A stretch of 54,588 nt of DNA from GCA-002282575 sp964646525 (GCA_964646525.1 CAZYER010000005.1:1-54588), one strand, 5' to 3'; shown: positions 24,048 to 33,308, numbered from the stretch's first letter. The notes: generated from the sequence alone by a model not told the origin. Program-made: numbers and translations.

Positions 24048-25343
24048 CTAGGGGGTTAATTGTAGTTTTTGTAAGGTGGCTTGATTCGGATAGCCATCGG
24101 CTGGTAGGTTATTCTCTTTTTGAAATTGACGCAAGGCTTGCGTGCTTTTACTGCCAAACCAACCGTCAACACCGCCTGTATCGTAACCCTTATCGCTCAG
24201 TGTTTGCTGGAGTTGAGCAATAAATGTTTTCGGCCAAGGTTTAAGATTGGCGGGCGGTTTGGCTTGCATACTCGCTTGTCCAGAAAGCTTCTGTGCCAAT
24301 AAACCAACCGATAAAGCGTAGTTGTTTGAGTTGTTCCAGCGTTTGATGACTTTGAAGTTAGGCCATACAATAAACGCTGGACCCTCATAGCCAGCTGGCA
24401 AGACTAAATTAACTGTATCCTGAGCTTGCCCCAGCCAATTTTGATTGGCTGGGGTTGTGATGCCCAGCTTGATTAAATCACTTCGTTTGAAGTCTTGCTT
24501 GCCATCGGCGAGAGCATAATCGAATGATTTAGGTAAAATCACTTCTTGTAGCCAAGGTTGACCTGCCTGCCATCCTGAACGTTTGAGGTAAATGGCAGCT
24601 GATGTCAATGCATCTTCGGTGCTTTTCCATAAATCGGCTTTTTGATCGCCATCAGCATCCGTTGCGTGTTTTAAAAACACACTAGGCATAAATTGCATTT
24701 GCCCAACCGCTCCCGCCCAAGAGCCCTTCATTTCAGCTGCAGCAATATGTCCTTGATCGATGATTTTGATAGCAGCGAGCAGTTCTTTACGAAAAAAACT
24801 ACTGCGACGAGGATCATAAGCGAGTGTCGTTAGGGCTTCTAGGGTATTAAAATTGCCTAAGTAGGTGCCGTAGTTGGTCTCGAGTCCCCAAAAAGCAACT
24901 AAGATTTCAGCGGGTAATCCCTGTTCTTGCTCGATTTTCTTAAGCAGTGACTCATAACGAAATCCCTGAAGCTTGCCTGCTTGGACACGAATTTCGGACA
25001 AACGTTTATCTAAATAAGTCCAAAAAGTTTGTGTAAATTCGGGTTGCTGTTGATCCAGCTCAATCACGCGTTGATTTAAGCGTAGATAAGGCTTAATTTT
25101 AGTGAGTGTTGTTTCTTGAATGCCTTGACGACGAATATCTGTGATCAACAATTCTAACCATTGATCAAAACTGGGCGCAGCTTCTGTTTCAATGGTTGTA
25201 TTCGTCGCGAGGGGCAACGTCTTAGCTGGGTTGCTACTCGCGTTCACCACACTGCTTGGTTTGGGAGTATCTGTGGCACAGGCTGTGATCGACAGGGAAA
25301 GCAGCAGTGTTATAAAGCTACTCAGTGAGCGAACGGTGATCAT
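24048..25343 (-). CDS. mltB: MltB-family lytic murein transglycosylase, lipoprotein
   Basis: Cleaves the glycan strands of peptidoglycan, leaving 1,6-anhydromuramic ends. 431 residues: a lipoprotein signal peptide with lipobox SITAC (Cys22), a linker of about 35 Ser/Thr/Pro residues, then the catalytic domain with Glu155 in WGLETNYG, AEMKGSWAGAVGQMQFMPSV and ATDADGDQKADLW. The C-terminal 60 residues form a peptidoglycan-binding repeat domain (LSDKGYDTGGVDGWFGSKS). The extra binding domain is found in many MltB-like enzymes but not in E. coli MltB. It is 6 nt downstream of an ArsR-family gene, so the two share a transcript. Confidence 0.92.
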   Translation of the reverse strand: MITVRSLSSFITLLLSLSITACATDTPKPSSVVNASSNPAKTLPLATNTTIETEAAPSFDQWLELLITDIRRQGIQETTLTKIKPYLRLNQRVIELDQQQPEFTQTFWTYLDKRLSEIRVQAGKLQGFRYESLLKKIEQEQGLPAEILVAFWGLETNYGTYLGNFNTLEALTTLAYDPRRSSFFRKELLAAIKIIDQGHIAAAEMKGSWAGAVGQMQFMPSVFLKHATDADGDQKADLWKSTEDALTSAAIYLKRSGWQAGQPWLQEVILPKSFDYALADGKQDFKRSDLIKLGITTPANQNWLGQAQDTVNLVLPAGYEGPAFIVWPNFKVIKRWNNSNNYALSVGLLAQKLSGQASMQAKPPANLKPWPKTFIAQLQQTLSDKGYDTGGVDGWFGSKSTQALRQFQKENNLPADGYPNQATLQKLQLTP

Positions 25344-25349
25344 AAAGAG

Positions 25350-25670
25350 TCAATCAATTCGGCAGAAGGTTTGTTGCATTGCGTCCATCAACGCGAGCAA
25401 TTCAGCGTCTTTAATGCGGCATAGAATTTTACTCCCTTCGCGACGAGAAACAATAATCCCTTTCTCTCTCAAAATATCAATATGTTGTGAAACATTGCTT
25501 TGCGTCGTTCCAACTTGTTCAACAATGTCCATGACTGGAACTTCTTCATTACCAATGACACATAAAATTTTCAAGCGAAGCGGATGTGCCATGGCTTTAA
25601 GTGCGGTTGCTGCTTTATTAATATTGTCCTCTCTGCCATCGAAGGGAACGGCATCTAAAAAACCACTCAT
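25350..25670 (-). CDS. ArsR-family winged-helix regulator
   Basis: A 106-residue dimeric repressor-type protein. Helices 2-4 read AMAHPLRLKILCVIGNEEV, DIVEQVGTTQSNVSQHIDIL with the recognition helix SNVSQH, then the wing IIVSRREGSKILCRIKD. Cysteines at ILCVI, ILCRI and TFCRID are candidates for metal or sulfur sensing, but no classical CxC arsenic motif is present. The sequence is closer to SqrR/BigR/YgaV-type regulators by eye, a loose inference. It is co-transcribed with mltB, an unusual target, and has a perfect CTAATATTAG palindrome about 70 bp upstream of its start. Confidence 0.85.
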   Translation of the reverse strand: MSGFLDAVPFDGREDNINKAATALKAMAHPLRLKILCVIGNEEVPVMDIVEQVGTTQSNVSQHIDILREKGIIVSRREGSKILCRIKDAELLALMDAMQQTFCRID

Positions 25671-25741
25671 GAATTGTCCTCTTTTATATTATGTGGCGGT
25701 GAAAAATGCATCGCGATTAGTCACTCACTATTTTTTAGCTT

Positions 25742-25846
25742 CTAATATTAGCATAAAGCAATATGACTCGAAACTCCTTTACTTTGCGCATAATATTTTA
25801 TTGATTTTGCGCAACTGTTCGTTGGCATTATCGGTTATGATAATGC
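25742..25846. promoter_or_regulatory. divergent control region with two palindromes
   Basis: CTAATATTAG (25742-25751) is a perfect 10-bp palindrome on the arsR side. GCATTATC and GATAATGC (25825-25832 and 25839-25846) form an 8-bp inverted repeat with 6-bp spacer on the ctpA side. A direct TTTGCGCA repeat lies between. These are plausible operators, one perhaps for the ArsR protein itself; assignments are inferred. Confidence 0.45.
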
Positions 25847-25883
25847 TCATTTAACGATTGTCTAGTTTAGGAAAGAAAAGTAA

Positions 25884-27233
25884 ATGACGGGCAAAAAAAG
25901 TCTATGGATTGCACTCGGTTTTAGTGTTGGTGTGGTTATCGCGGGTTCGGCAAGTGTGCTGGCAGATAAAAGCAAAGCGCCTGAAACCACGCCGAACGGC
26001 TTGCCATTAAATGAGTTGCGTGCTTTTGCCGAGGTATTTGAGCGCATTGGTAAAGACTATGTGGAAACGGTTGATGACAAAGCCCTATTAGAAAATGCCA
26101 TCGATGGCATGTTGTCTAATTTGGATCCGCATTCTGCCTATCTTAAACCCAATTCTTTTAAGGATATGGAAGAAAGCACCAAGGGTGAGTTTGGTGGTGT
26201 TGGCATGGAAGTGGGCATGGAAGATGGCTTTGTTAAAGTGGTTGCTCCTATTGATGACACGCCAGCATTTAAAGCAGGCATTAAGGCAGGTGATTTGGTG
26301 GTTCGCATTGACGACACGCCTGTTAAAGGTCTGAGTCTGCAGCAGGCTGTTGAAAAACTGCGTGGAAAAGTGGGCACCGATGTTCAACTCACCATTATGC
26401 GTAAGTCTGAAGACAAGCCTATTATTATCAAGCTAACGCGCGCAGTCATTAAGGTCAATAGTGTTAAACAACGCTTACTTGCACCTAACTACGGCTATGT
26501 GCGTATTAGTCAGTTCCAAGTTAAAACAGGCACTCAGATGATTGAAGCTGTCGAAAAGTTAACCAAAGAAAATGCGAATCCATTAAAAGGGTTGGTGTTG
26601 GATTTGCGTAATAACCCTGGGGGCGTGCTGAATGCGGCTGTTGAAGTTTCTGATGCATTTCTGGAAAAAGGATTAATTGTTTACACTGAAGGACGCGTAA
26701 AAGATGCTGAAATGCGTTTTAGTGCAACGCGTGGTGATGTGTTAAATGGTGTCCCTGTCGTGGTGCTGATTAACGAAGGATCCGCTTCTGCTTCTGAAAT
26801 TGTCGCTGGCGCGTTACAAGATAACGGTCGTGCGGTGATTGCAGGTCGTACCAGTTTTGGTAAGGGTTCAGTGCAGAGCGTGATCCCATTAAACAACGGA
26901 GCGGCGATTAAGTTAACCACTGCACGTTATTTCACACCTAACGGACGTTCGATTCAAGCTGAAGGTATTGTGCCAGATGTAAAAATTGAACAGCTTAAAG
27001 TGGATTTGATGGATAAAGCTTTAGAGCGCGTTAAAGAGGCAGACTTGAATCGTCACCTCAGTAACCCTAAAGAAAAAGATGAAAAAATAGCTAAGGAAGC
27101 AGTTAAAGGTAAGTCGGACGGTAAGGCAAGTGGTGATGCGAAAGTTAAAGAGGAAGAGTCTTTAGTTACGAAAGACTACGAACTTTATGAAGCCTTTAAT
27201 TTATTGAAAGCGATGACAGTACTGAAACGTTAG
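25884..27233 (+). CDS. ctpA: carboxyl-terminal processing protease (S41)
   Basis: Periplasmic serine protease that trims C-terminal tails of secreted or membrane-associated proteins. 449 residues: a signal peptide or anchor (ALGFSVGVVIAGSASVLA), a PDZ domain (residues about 104-175), and the catalytic core with the Ser302-Lys327 dyad in GSASASEIVAG and SFGKGSVQS. The ending is Lys-rich and repetitive (KEDEKIAKEAVKGKSDGKA-like), a tail also seen in relatives. The distal GLVLDLRNNPGG is typical. It stands alone, with the rimP promoter and a terminator right after it. Confidence 0.93.
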   Translation: MTGKKSLWIALGFSVGVVIAGSASVLADKSKAPETTPNGLPLNELRAFAEVFERIGKDYVETVDDKALLENAIDGMLSNLDPHSAYLKPNSFKDMEESTKGEFGGVGMEVGMEDGFVKVVAPIDDTPAFKAGIKAGDLVVRIDDTPVKGLSLQQAVEKLRGKVGTDVQLTIMRKSEDKPIIIKLTRAVIKVNSVKQRLLAPNYGYVRISQFQVKTGTQMIEAVEKLTKENANPLKGLVLDLRNNPGGVLNAAVEVSDAFLEKGLIVYTEGRVKDAEMRFSATRGDVLNGVPVVVLINEGSASASEIVAGALQDNGRAVIAGRTSFGKGSVQSVIPLNNGAAIKLTTARYFTPNGRSIQAEGIVPDVKIEQLKVDLMDKALERVKEADLNRHLSNPKEKDEKIAKEAVKGKSDGKASGDAKVKEEESLVTKDYELYEAFNLLKAMTVLKR

Positions 27234-27263
27234 GTTATGTCTTTTTGCTTTATAGAATCAGTG

Positions 27264-27292
27264 TTGACACTGGCGTTAACACTGGTTAGAAT
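27264..27292 (+). promoter_or_regulatory. strong sigma-70 promoter upstream of rimP
   Basis: TTGACA, 17 bp, TAGAAT: perfect -35, 5 of 6 at -10, optimal spacing. The start would be near 27299, only a few bases before the hairpin at 27306. Confidence 0.75.
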
Positions 27293-27305
27293 TGAGCAAT
27301 AATAT

Positions 27306-27330
27306 AAAACCCCGTCTAACGGGGTTTTTT
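27306..27330 (+). terminator. intrinsic terminator at the head of the rimP leader
   Basis: AAAACCCCGT, CTA loop, ACGGGGTTTT, then TT. It lies 72 bp past ctpA and would end that gene, but it also falls at the very 5-prime end of transcripts from the TTGACA/TAGAAT promoter. Ribosome site GGAG and the rimP GTG follow at once. Confidence 0.85.
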
Positions 27331-27348
27331 CATTTACTGGAGAAGCAA

Positions 27349-27813
27349 GTGACTTTACTCGAGAAACTCGATCAATTATTGCGTCCTGTTGTGACGGGAC
27401 TAAATTACGTGCTGTGGGGCATTGAGTTCGCTCGCCATGCACAGTCGGCGACCCTGCGTATTTACATCGACCGCGCTGGCGGTATTACGGTTGATGATTG
27501 CGCTCGTGTTTCTCGTCAAGTCAGCGCCCTAATGGATGTGGAAGATCCGATTGATGTGCCTTATCGTTTGGAAGTGTCTTCGCCGGGGTTGGAGCGATCG
27601 TTTTTTAGCTACGATCAGTTGGCTAATTATATCGATGCAGAAATTAAGCTTCGCATACATTCTCTAGGTAAGGGAAAGAAACGTAATTTTACTGGTTTTT
27701 TACGTCAGCACGCTGACGGTCAGCTGACACTTGAAGATGAAACGGGTCAGCTATTAGTGTTTCCTTGGAGTGATGTTGATAAAGCATCACTAATTGTTCG
27801 ATTTGATGATTGA
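27349..27813 (+). CDS. rimP: ribosome maturation factor RimP
   Basis: Needed for 30S subunit assembly (S19 region of 16S rRNA). 154 residues from the GTG at 27349: first domain with LRPVVTGLNYVLWGIEFA, the HAQSATLRIYIDRAGGI strand pair, CARVSRQVSALMDVEDPID, YRLEVSSPGLER, then an SH3-like second domain. I choose this GTG because TGGAG sits 7 nt upstream and homology starts at the third residue; a longer frame would pass through the terminator. The stop overlaps the approach to nusA (11 nt gap). Confidence 0.94.
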   Translation: MTLLEKLDQLLRPVVTGLNYVLWGIEFARHAQSATLRIYIDRAGGITVDDCARVSRQVSALMDVEDPIDVPYRLEVSSPGLERSFFSYDQLANYIDAEIKLRIHSLGKGKKRNFTGFLRQHADGQLTLEDETGQLLVFPWSDVDKASLIVRFDD

Positions 27814-27824
27814 GGGCGAGTAAC

Positions 27825-29309
27825 GTGAGCAAAGAAGTTTTGCTGGTTGTTGAAGGTATTGCAAACGAAAAGCGCGTACCAAAAGAAGCGATTTTTCAGG
27901 CGATTGAAGAGGCCTTAGCAATGGCAACCCGTAAGCGTCATGATGATGCTTGCGAAGTGCGTGTCGCCATTGATCGCAAAACGGGTGAATATGAGACTTT
28001 TCGTTGTTGGGAAGTGGTGGCTACCGACGATGACATGATCGACGGTTCGATTCAAATGTTATTGGAAGATGCACGCAAGTTAGATGCGGGCGTTCAAGTA
28101 GGTGATTTTGTTGAGCAGCCTATGGAGTCCATCGACTTCGGTCGTATTGGGGCGCAAACTGCCAAGCAAGTCATTTTGCAAAAGCTACGTGAAGTCGAAC
28201 GCGCTAAGGTGGTTGAAGAATATTCAAGTCGCCAAGGCAAACTCATCACTGGCGTGGTTAAACGCATTGATAAAGGCATGCTGTATTTAGATTTAGGCGA
28301 GAACGTTGAAGCAGTCTTAATGAAGCAAGATCAATTGCCAAACGATAATTTCCGTATGGGTGAGCGCGTGCGTGGTTTGTTGCGTGAAGTGAAGTTTATG
28401 CCGCGTGGTCCGCAATTATTCATGTCGCGCACTGTTCCTGAAATGTTGATTGAGCTATTCAAAATCGAAGTGCCTGAAGTGGGTGATGAGATGATCGACA
28501 TTATGGGAGCAGCGCGTGATCCTGGTATTCGTGCGAAGGTGGGGGTGCGTGCTAACGATAAACGCATTGATCCCATCGGTGCCTGTATTGGTATGCGTGG
28601 AGCGCGTGTGCAAGCGATTACCAAAGAGCTGGGCGGTGAGCGCATTGACGTGGTCTTGTGGAACGAGGACCCTGTTCAGTGTGTCATCAATGCGATGGCG
28701 CCGGCAGAAATTGTTAAAATTGCCATGGATGAAGACTTGCACAGCATGGATTTAGCCGTACCTGATGATGGTTTGGCAAAAGCCATTGGTATTCGTGGTC
28801 AGAACGTTCGTTTGGCCAGTGAATTGACGGGTTGGGAACTCAACGTCATGACGCAAAGCGATATGGAGGCTAAAGCCTATGCTGAGTCAGCCACGCAGAT
28901 TAATCTGTTTGTGAATGCGTTGGGCGTCGATGAGGACTTAGCACAAGTGTTGGTGATGGAAGGTTTCACGACGATTGAGGAAGTCGCTTACGTTCCAGTT
29001 GCGGAAATGTTAGAAATTGAAGGTTTTGATGAGGACTTAGTTAACGTCTTACGCGATCGCGCTAAAGATTACTTGCTCACTAAAGCCATTGAATTAGAAG
29101 AGCGCAAAGAAACCATTCAGCCTGATGCCGATTTGCTGGCATTAGAAGGAATGAATGAAGAAATGGCGCAGACGCTGGCTGAAAATGGCGTCACTTCGCA
29201 AGAGTTGTTGGCGGAGCTAGGCGTCGATGAATTGTTAGAATTATTACCAATGTCCGAAAGCAAAGCATCTGCTTTGATTATGGCGGCGCGTGCGCCTTGG
29301 TTTGCTTGA
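27825..29309 (+). CDS. nusA: transcription termination/antitermination factor NusA
   Basis: RNA-polymerase-binding factor controlling pausing, termination and antitermination. 494 residues: N-terminal polymerase-binding domain (LLVVEGIANEKRVPKEAIFQ), S1 domain (ITGVVKRIDKGMLYLDLGE), KH1 and KH2 with GACIGMRGARVQAITKELGG and AIGIRGQNVRLASELTGW, then two acidic repeat domains at the C-terminus, as in enteric NusA (about residues 360-490). I start at the GTG at 27825 (GAGGG site upstream). It is the second gene of the rimP-nusA-infB operon. Confidence 0.97.
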   Translation: MSKEVLLVVEGIANEKRVPKEAIFQAIEEALAMATRKRHDDACEVRVAIDRKTGEYETFRCWEVVATDDDMIDGSIQMLLEDARKLDAGVQVGDFVEQPMESIDFGRIGAQTAKQVILQKLREVERAKVVEEYSSRQGKLITGVVKRIDKGMLYLDLGENVEAVLMKQDQLPNDNFRMGERVRGLLREVKFMPRGPQLFMSRTVPEMLIELFKIEVPEVGDEMIDIMGAARDPGIRAKVGVRANDKRIDPIGACIGMRGARVQAITKELGGERIDVVLWNEDPVQCVINAMAPAEIVKIAMDEDLHSMDLAVPDDGLAKAIGIRGQNVRLASELTGWELNVMTQSDMEAKAYAESATQINLFVNALGVDEDLAQVLVMEGFTTIEEVAYVPVAEMLEIEGFDEDLVNVLRDRAKDYLLTKAIELEERKETIQPDADLLALEGMNEEMAQTLAENGVTSQELLAELGVDELLELLPMSESKASALIMAARAPWFA

Positions 29310-29329
29310 AGAGATAAGGAGGTCAGAAC

Positions 29330-31816
29330 ATGGCCGATATGACAGTTGTACAATTTGCTCATAGTTTAAATCGCTCCGTTGAACAGTTAGTGGATCAGTT
29401 TGTTGCTGCGGGTGTGGGTAAAAAACGCTTGAACGACGTTGTTACTGAAGAAGAAAAGAAAGCCTTGCTCACTTATTTGCAGCGCAAGCATGGTCACGCT
29501 GAGGAGTCCTCTCCAACAAAGGTGACTTTAACACGTAAAACAGTGCAAACGGTTAATGTAGCAACCAATGCGAGTGGTAGCCGTGGCGCCGCTCGGACGG
29601 TTGATGTTGAAGTTAAGAAGAAACGCACTTACGTTAAAAAAGAAGTTGAGGTTGCTGTAGCATCGACTCCTGACGTGACCGAAAAGCCAACGCCAGCACT
29701 AACCGTTCCTGTGACTGAAAAAGTTACTATAGCTCCAGCCAAGGTTGATGTAGCTCCAGAACTGGTCAAAGAAAAATCGGCTGATAAAAAGCCTGTAAAA
29801 GCAGCGCCAGAACCTAAAATAGAAGTGATTGGTAGTAAACAAATCATTATTGAAACAGCTCCTTCGAATGATGCGGTTGAGCCAGGTGATAAGAAAAAAA
29901 TGGTGAAGCATGGTGGTGCGCTGAAACAGGCGAACAAGTCTTCACCTAAAGCCAATCAGAATGAAGAGCGCTTTAGTCGTGGTGCCAAAAAAGCACCTCA
30001 CAAAGGCGGTAAGAAGCCAATGGAAGACAATCAGCATGGTTTTAAAAAGCCTGCCGCTCCGATTGTGCGTGATGTCGCCATTGGTGAAACCATTACCATT
30101 GCTGAATTAGCCGATAAAATGTCGGTTAAGGCTTCTGAAGTGATTAAGTTCATGATGATCAGCTTAGGTAGCATGGTAACCATTAACCAAAGCATCGACC
30201 AAGAAACAGCGGTTTTGGTGGTCGAGGAGATGGGTCATACACCCAAAATCATTAACGAAAACGCCATTGAAGAAGCTCTGTTAGCCAGCGCAGGCGAAGG
30301 TGATCTTGTTACCCGTTCACCCGTCGTTACCATCATGGGTCACGTAGACCACGGTAAAACGTCATTGCTGGATGCGATTCGTCGTGCCAAAGTGGCGCAT
30401 GGTGAAGCGGGCGGTATTACTCAGCATATTGGTGCTTACCACGTTGAAACGGGTCATGGTGGTATTACCTTTATCGATACCCCTGGTCACCAAGCCTTTA
30501 CGGCGATGCGTGCGCGTGGTGCTAAGGTAACGGACATCGTGGTATTGGTGGTTGCTGCTGATGATGGCGTGATGCCACAAACGGTCGAAGCCATTCAACA
30601 TGCGAAGGCGGCAGGCGTGGCGATTGTTGTTGCAGTAAACAAAATTGATAAGCCAGAAGCTAATCCCGATCGCATTATGCAAGAATTGTCTGGTTATGAA
30701 GTTGTTGCAGAGGAATGGGGTGGAGATGTCCAATTTGTTAAGGTTTCTGCTAAACAAGGCTTGAATTTGGATGGCTTGTTAGATGCGATTTTGATTCAGT
30801 CCGAAGTATTAGAGTTACAGGCCGTTAAGGATGCGCCCGCACATGGTTCAGTACTAGAGTCACGTCTTGATAAGGGTCGTGGTCCTGTGGCAACGGTATT
30901 GGTACAGCAAGGTACTTTGCGCAAAGGTGATATCGTTGTTTGTGGTATGGAGTACGGTCGTGTACGCGCCTTGGTGAACGAAAACGGTCGCACTATGGAA
31001 GAAGCTGGTCCTGGTATTCCTGCTGAAGTACTCGGTTTATCGGGTGTACCTAATGCGGGTGATGAGTTGTCGGTGGTGTCAGATGAGCGTAAGGCGCGTG
31101 AAGTGGCGATGTTCCGCCAAAATCGTGCGAAAAACTTGAAAGAAGCTGCTCAGCAAAAAGCGAAATTGGAAGACATGTTCAAAGGCATGACGGAAGGTGA
31201 CGTTAAAGTTGTTAATTTGGTGATTAAAGCTGACGTTCAAGGTTCGGTTGAAGCCTTAATTGGCTCTTTAGAAAAACTCTCAACCGATGAAGTGAAAGTG
31301 AAAGTGATTTTCTCCGGTGTGGGTGGTATCACTGAATCAGACGTTGATTTAGCGATTTCGGCCAATGCCATTATGTTCGGCTTTAACGTACGTGCTGATG
31401 CCAGTGCTAAGCGTCGTATCGAACAAGAAGGCGTAGACTTGCATTACCATAGCATCATTTATGAAGTGGTTGATGAAGTTAAAAACGCTATGTTGGGTAA
31501 ACTGGAGCCAGAGTTTAAAGAAGAAATCATTGGTATCGCTGAAGTGCGTGATGTCTTCCGCTCGCCGAAGTTCGGTGCCATTGCTGGTTGTATGGTTGTT
31601 GATGGCGTCATTAAGCGCAACAATCCGATTCGCGTATTGCGTGATAATGTTGTTATTTACGAAGGTGAATTGGAGTCGTTACGTCGTTTTAAAGACGATG
31701 CTGCGGAAGTGCGTCAAGGCTTTGAATGTGGTGTTGGTGTTAAAAACTACAATGACGTTCGACCAGGCGATCAAATCGAAGTTTATGAGCGCGTACAGGT
31801 TAAACGTACTCTGTAA
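29330..31816 (+). CDS. infB: translation initiation factor IF-2
   Basis: GTPase that brings initiator tRNA to the 30S subunit. 828 residues: a short N-terminal helical domain (FAHSLNRSVEQLVDQF), a long low-complexity Lys/Ala/Val/Glu linker (about 65-245), a second IF-2N domain (ITIAELADKMSVKASEVIKF), the G domain with GHVDHGKT at 337-344, DTPGH and NKID, and the C-terminal EF-Tu-like and tRNA-binding domains. AAGGAGG lies 6 nt before the ATG. An internal GTG or ATG for a shorter beta form is not obvious. Confidence 0.97.
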   Translation: MADMTVVQFAHSLNRSVEQLVDQFVAAGVGKKRLNDVVTEEEKKALLTYLQRKHGHAEESSPTKVTLTRKTVQTVNVATNASGSRGAARTVDVEVKKKRTYVKKEVEVAVASTPDVTEKPTPALTVPVTEKVTIAPAKVDVAPELVKEKSADKKPVKAAPEPKIEVIGSKQIIIETAPSNDAVEPGDKKKMVKHGGALKQANKSSPKANQNEERFSRGAKKAPHKGGKKPMEDNQHGFKKPAAPIVRDVAIGETITIAELADKMSVKASEVIKFMMISLGSMVTINQSIDQETAVLVVEEMGHTPKIINENAIEEALLASAGEGDLVTRSPVVTIMGHVDHGKTSLLDAIRRAKVAHGEAGGITQHIGAYHVETGHGGITFIDTPGHQAFTAMRARGAKVTDIVVLVVAADDGVMPQTVEAIQHAKAAGVAIVVAVNKIDKPEANPDRIMQELSGYEVVAEEWGGDVQFVKVSAKQGLNLDGLLDAILIQSEVLELQAVKDAPAHGSVLESRLDKGRGPVATVLVQQGTLRKGDIVVCGMEYGRVRALVNENGRTMEEAGPGIPAEVLGLSGVPNAGDELSVVSDERKAREVAMFRQNRAKNLKEAAQQKAKLEDMFKGMTEGDVKVVNLVIKADVQGSVEALIGSLEKLSTDEVKVKVIFSGVGGITESDVDLAISANAIMFGFNVRADASAKRRIEQEGVDLHYHSIIYEVVDEVKNAMLGKLEPEFKEEIIGIAEVRDVFRSPKFGAIAGCMVVDGVIKRNNPIRVLRDNVVIYEGELESLRRFKDDAAEVRQGFECGVGVKNYNDVRPGDQIEVYERVQVKRTL

Positions 31817-31835
31817 TCATTCAAAAATATAAATC

Positions 31836-31880
31836 AAGGTGTTGTTGGGTGTTGTTTGTAACGCTCATCAGCACCTTTTT
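31836..31880 (+). terminator. possible attenuator between infB and rbfA
   Basis: AAGGTGTTG can pair with CAGCACCTT (one wobble), extended with interruptions to about 14 bp around an open loop, followed by TTTTTG. This would reduce read-through into rbfA-truB rather than end the operon outright. Confidence 0.45.
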
Positions 31881-31903
31881 GTTTATGAAGGGAAATGGCT
31901 CAG

Positions 31904-32299
31904 ATGGCAAAAGAATTTTCACGCGCTCGGCGAATCGAGCAGCAAATTTTACGTGAGTTAGCGCAACTATTAAGGTTTGAAGCTAAAGATCAACGCTTAA
32001 CTTGGGTAACACCTGTGGATGTACGTTTATCAACCGATTTATCGATTGCCAGCGTTTATGTGGGCGTATTGGGTAAGAGTGAGAGTGAAGCAGCGGATAT
32101 TATGAAGGTGCTTAATCAAGCAGCTGGCTTTTTCCGTAGTGAGTTGGGTAAACGCATGATGTTACGTTTAACGCCTCAACTACGTTTTTACTTTGACTCG
32201 GTTGAAGCTGAAGCACAAAAAGTGGATGCGCTATTAAAACGTGCCGCCGACATTTCTAAAGAGGTTGGTGACGACGATACGCCAACAACTCAAGGCTAA
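31904..32299 (+). CDS. rbfA: ribosome-binding factor A
   Basis: KH-fold protein that binds the 5-prime helix of 16S rRNA and is needed for late 30S maturation and cold growth. About 131 residues: MAKEFSRARRIEQQILRELA at the start, then DVRLSTDLSIASVYVGVLG and the helical RSELGKRMMLRLTPQLRFYF, where RSELG-R-RxxPxLxF is the family signature. A second ATG three codons upstream (31895) is an alternative start; I prefer 31904 because the family opening M-A-K-E-F begins there and AAGGG is then spaced 11 nt. Confidence 0.93.
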   Translation: MAKEFSRARRIEQQILRELAQLLRFEAKDQRLTWVTPVDVRLSTDLSIASVYVGVLGKSESEAADIMKVLNQAAGFFRSELGKRMMLRLTPQLRFYFDSVEAEAQKVDALLKRAADISKEVGDDDTPTTQG

Positions 32300-32302
32300 T
32301 TC

Positions 32303-33214
32303 ATGGCTCAGGTTGATGGTATCTTACTACTAGATAAACCCAGTGGCATCAGTTCTAATGGTGCCTTGCAAAAAGTTCGCTATATGCTCAACGCTAGCAA
32401 AGCGGGGCATAGTGGTACGCTAGATCCGATGGCAACAGGGCTTTTGCCTATTGGGCTGGGGCAAGGAACAAAAGCCTTGCCTTATTTGTTAGATGCCCAC
32501 AAGCGTTATGTTGCTACTCTTAAATTAGGTGAGACCACGGCAACTGGCGATGCGGAAGGTGAGGTTGTTGAGTGTAAATCAGTGCCACACTTATCGTCAT
32601 CCTTATTGGAGACGGTTATTTCTCAATTCCGAGGTGCTTTTTCACAAACGCCGCCAATGTATTCTGCCTTAAAACAACAGGGGCGTCCTTTGTACGAATT
32701 AGCTCGTGAGGGCATTGTGGTCGAACGCGCTGCAAGAGATATTCATTTTTACGCCATTGAATTATTAGGTTGGACAGAGCAAACGATCCAGCTACAAGTA
32801 TGGTGCTCGAAAGGCACTTATATTCGTGTGTTGGCGGAAGATATTGGACAGGCTTTAGGTTGTGGTGCTCATTTAACTGCTTTGCGCCGCATTGGTGTCG
32901 CTGGTTTTGATCCGATCAGTGAAGGCAATAAAAGTGGGTTTGCGTGGTGCGATTGGCCGTCGGTATTAAATCAAACTCTTTCTCCTTTTTTATTGCCTGT
33001 TGATAGTGCATTAATGCATTTTAACGCTATCACCGTAACGGATGATGTGTTACAACGTTTATTGCAAGGTCAAAAAATATCCGCAAACGATTTGGGCGCT
33101 CCTGTTGAAACAGTGGCTCCTTTGCGATGTTACAGTGAGTCTGGCGAGTTTTTTGCTTTAGTGAAAGCAACACCCTATCAGGGATTAATGCTAGAGCGTT
33201 GGATGCATTCCTGA
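32303..33214 (+). CDS. truB: tRNA pseudouridine(55) synthase TruB
   Basis: Makes pseudouridine 55 in the T-loop of most tRNAs and acts as a tRNA chaperone. 303 residues: DGILLLDKPSGISSN, the catalytic Asp41 in HSGTLDPMATGLLP, GETTATGDAEGE, FSQTPPMYSALK, and CSKGTYIRVLAEDIG, followed by a short C-terminal PUA-like region. It starts 3 nt after rbfA. A 94-nt gap then separates it from a cyclic-nucleotide-binding protein gene. Confidence 0.96.
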   Translation: MAQVDGILLLDKPSGISSNGALQKVRYMLNASKAGHSGTLDPMATGLLPIGLGQGTKALPYLLDAHKRYVATLKLGETTATGDAEGEVVECKSVPHLSSSLLETVISQFRGAFSQTPPMYSALKQQGRPLYELAREGIVVERAARDIHFYAIELLGWTEQTIQLQVWCSKGTYIRVLAEDIGQALGCGAHLTALRRIGVAGFDPISEGNKSGFAWCDWPSVLNQTLSPFLLPVDSALMHFNAITVTDDVLQRLLQGQKISANDLGAPVETVAPLRCYSESGEFFALVKATPYQGLMLERWMHS

Positions 33215-33308
33215 ATGCTTAGCTAATTGGTAAAGTGTCCATGATTGTATTTGTCATGGTCTTTTGTTATCGTTGAATCACAGCCATTTACACAAGAGTA
33301 ATAAAGAT

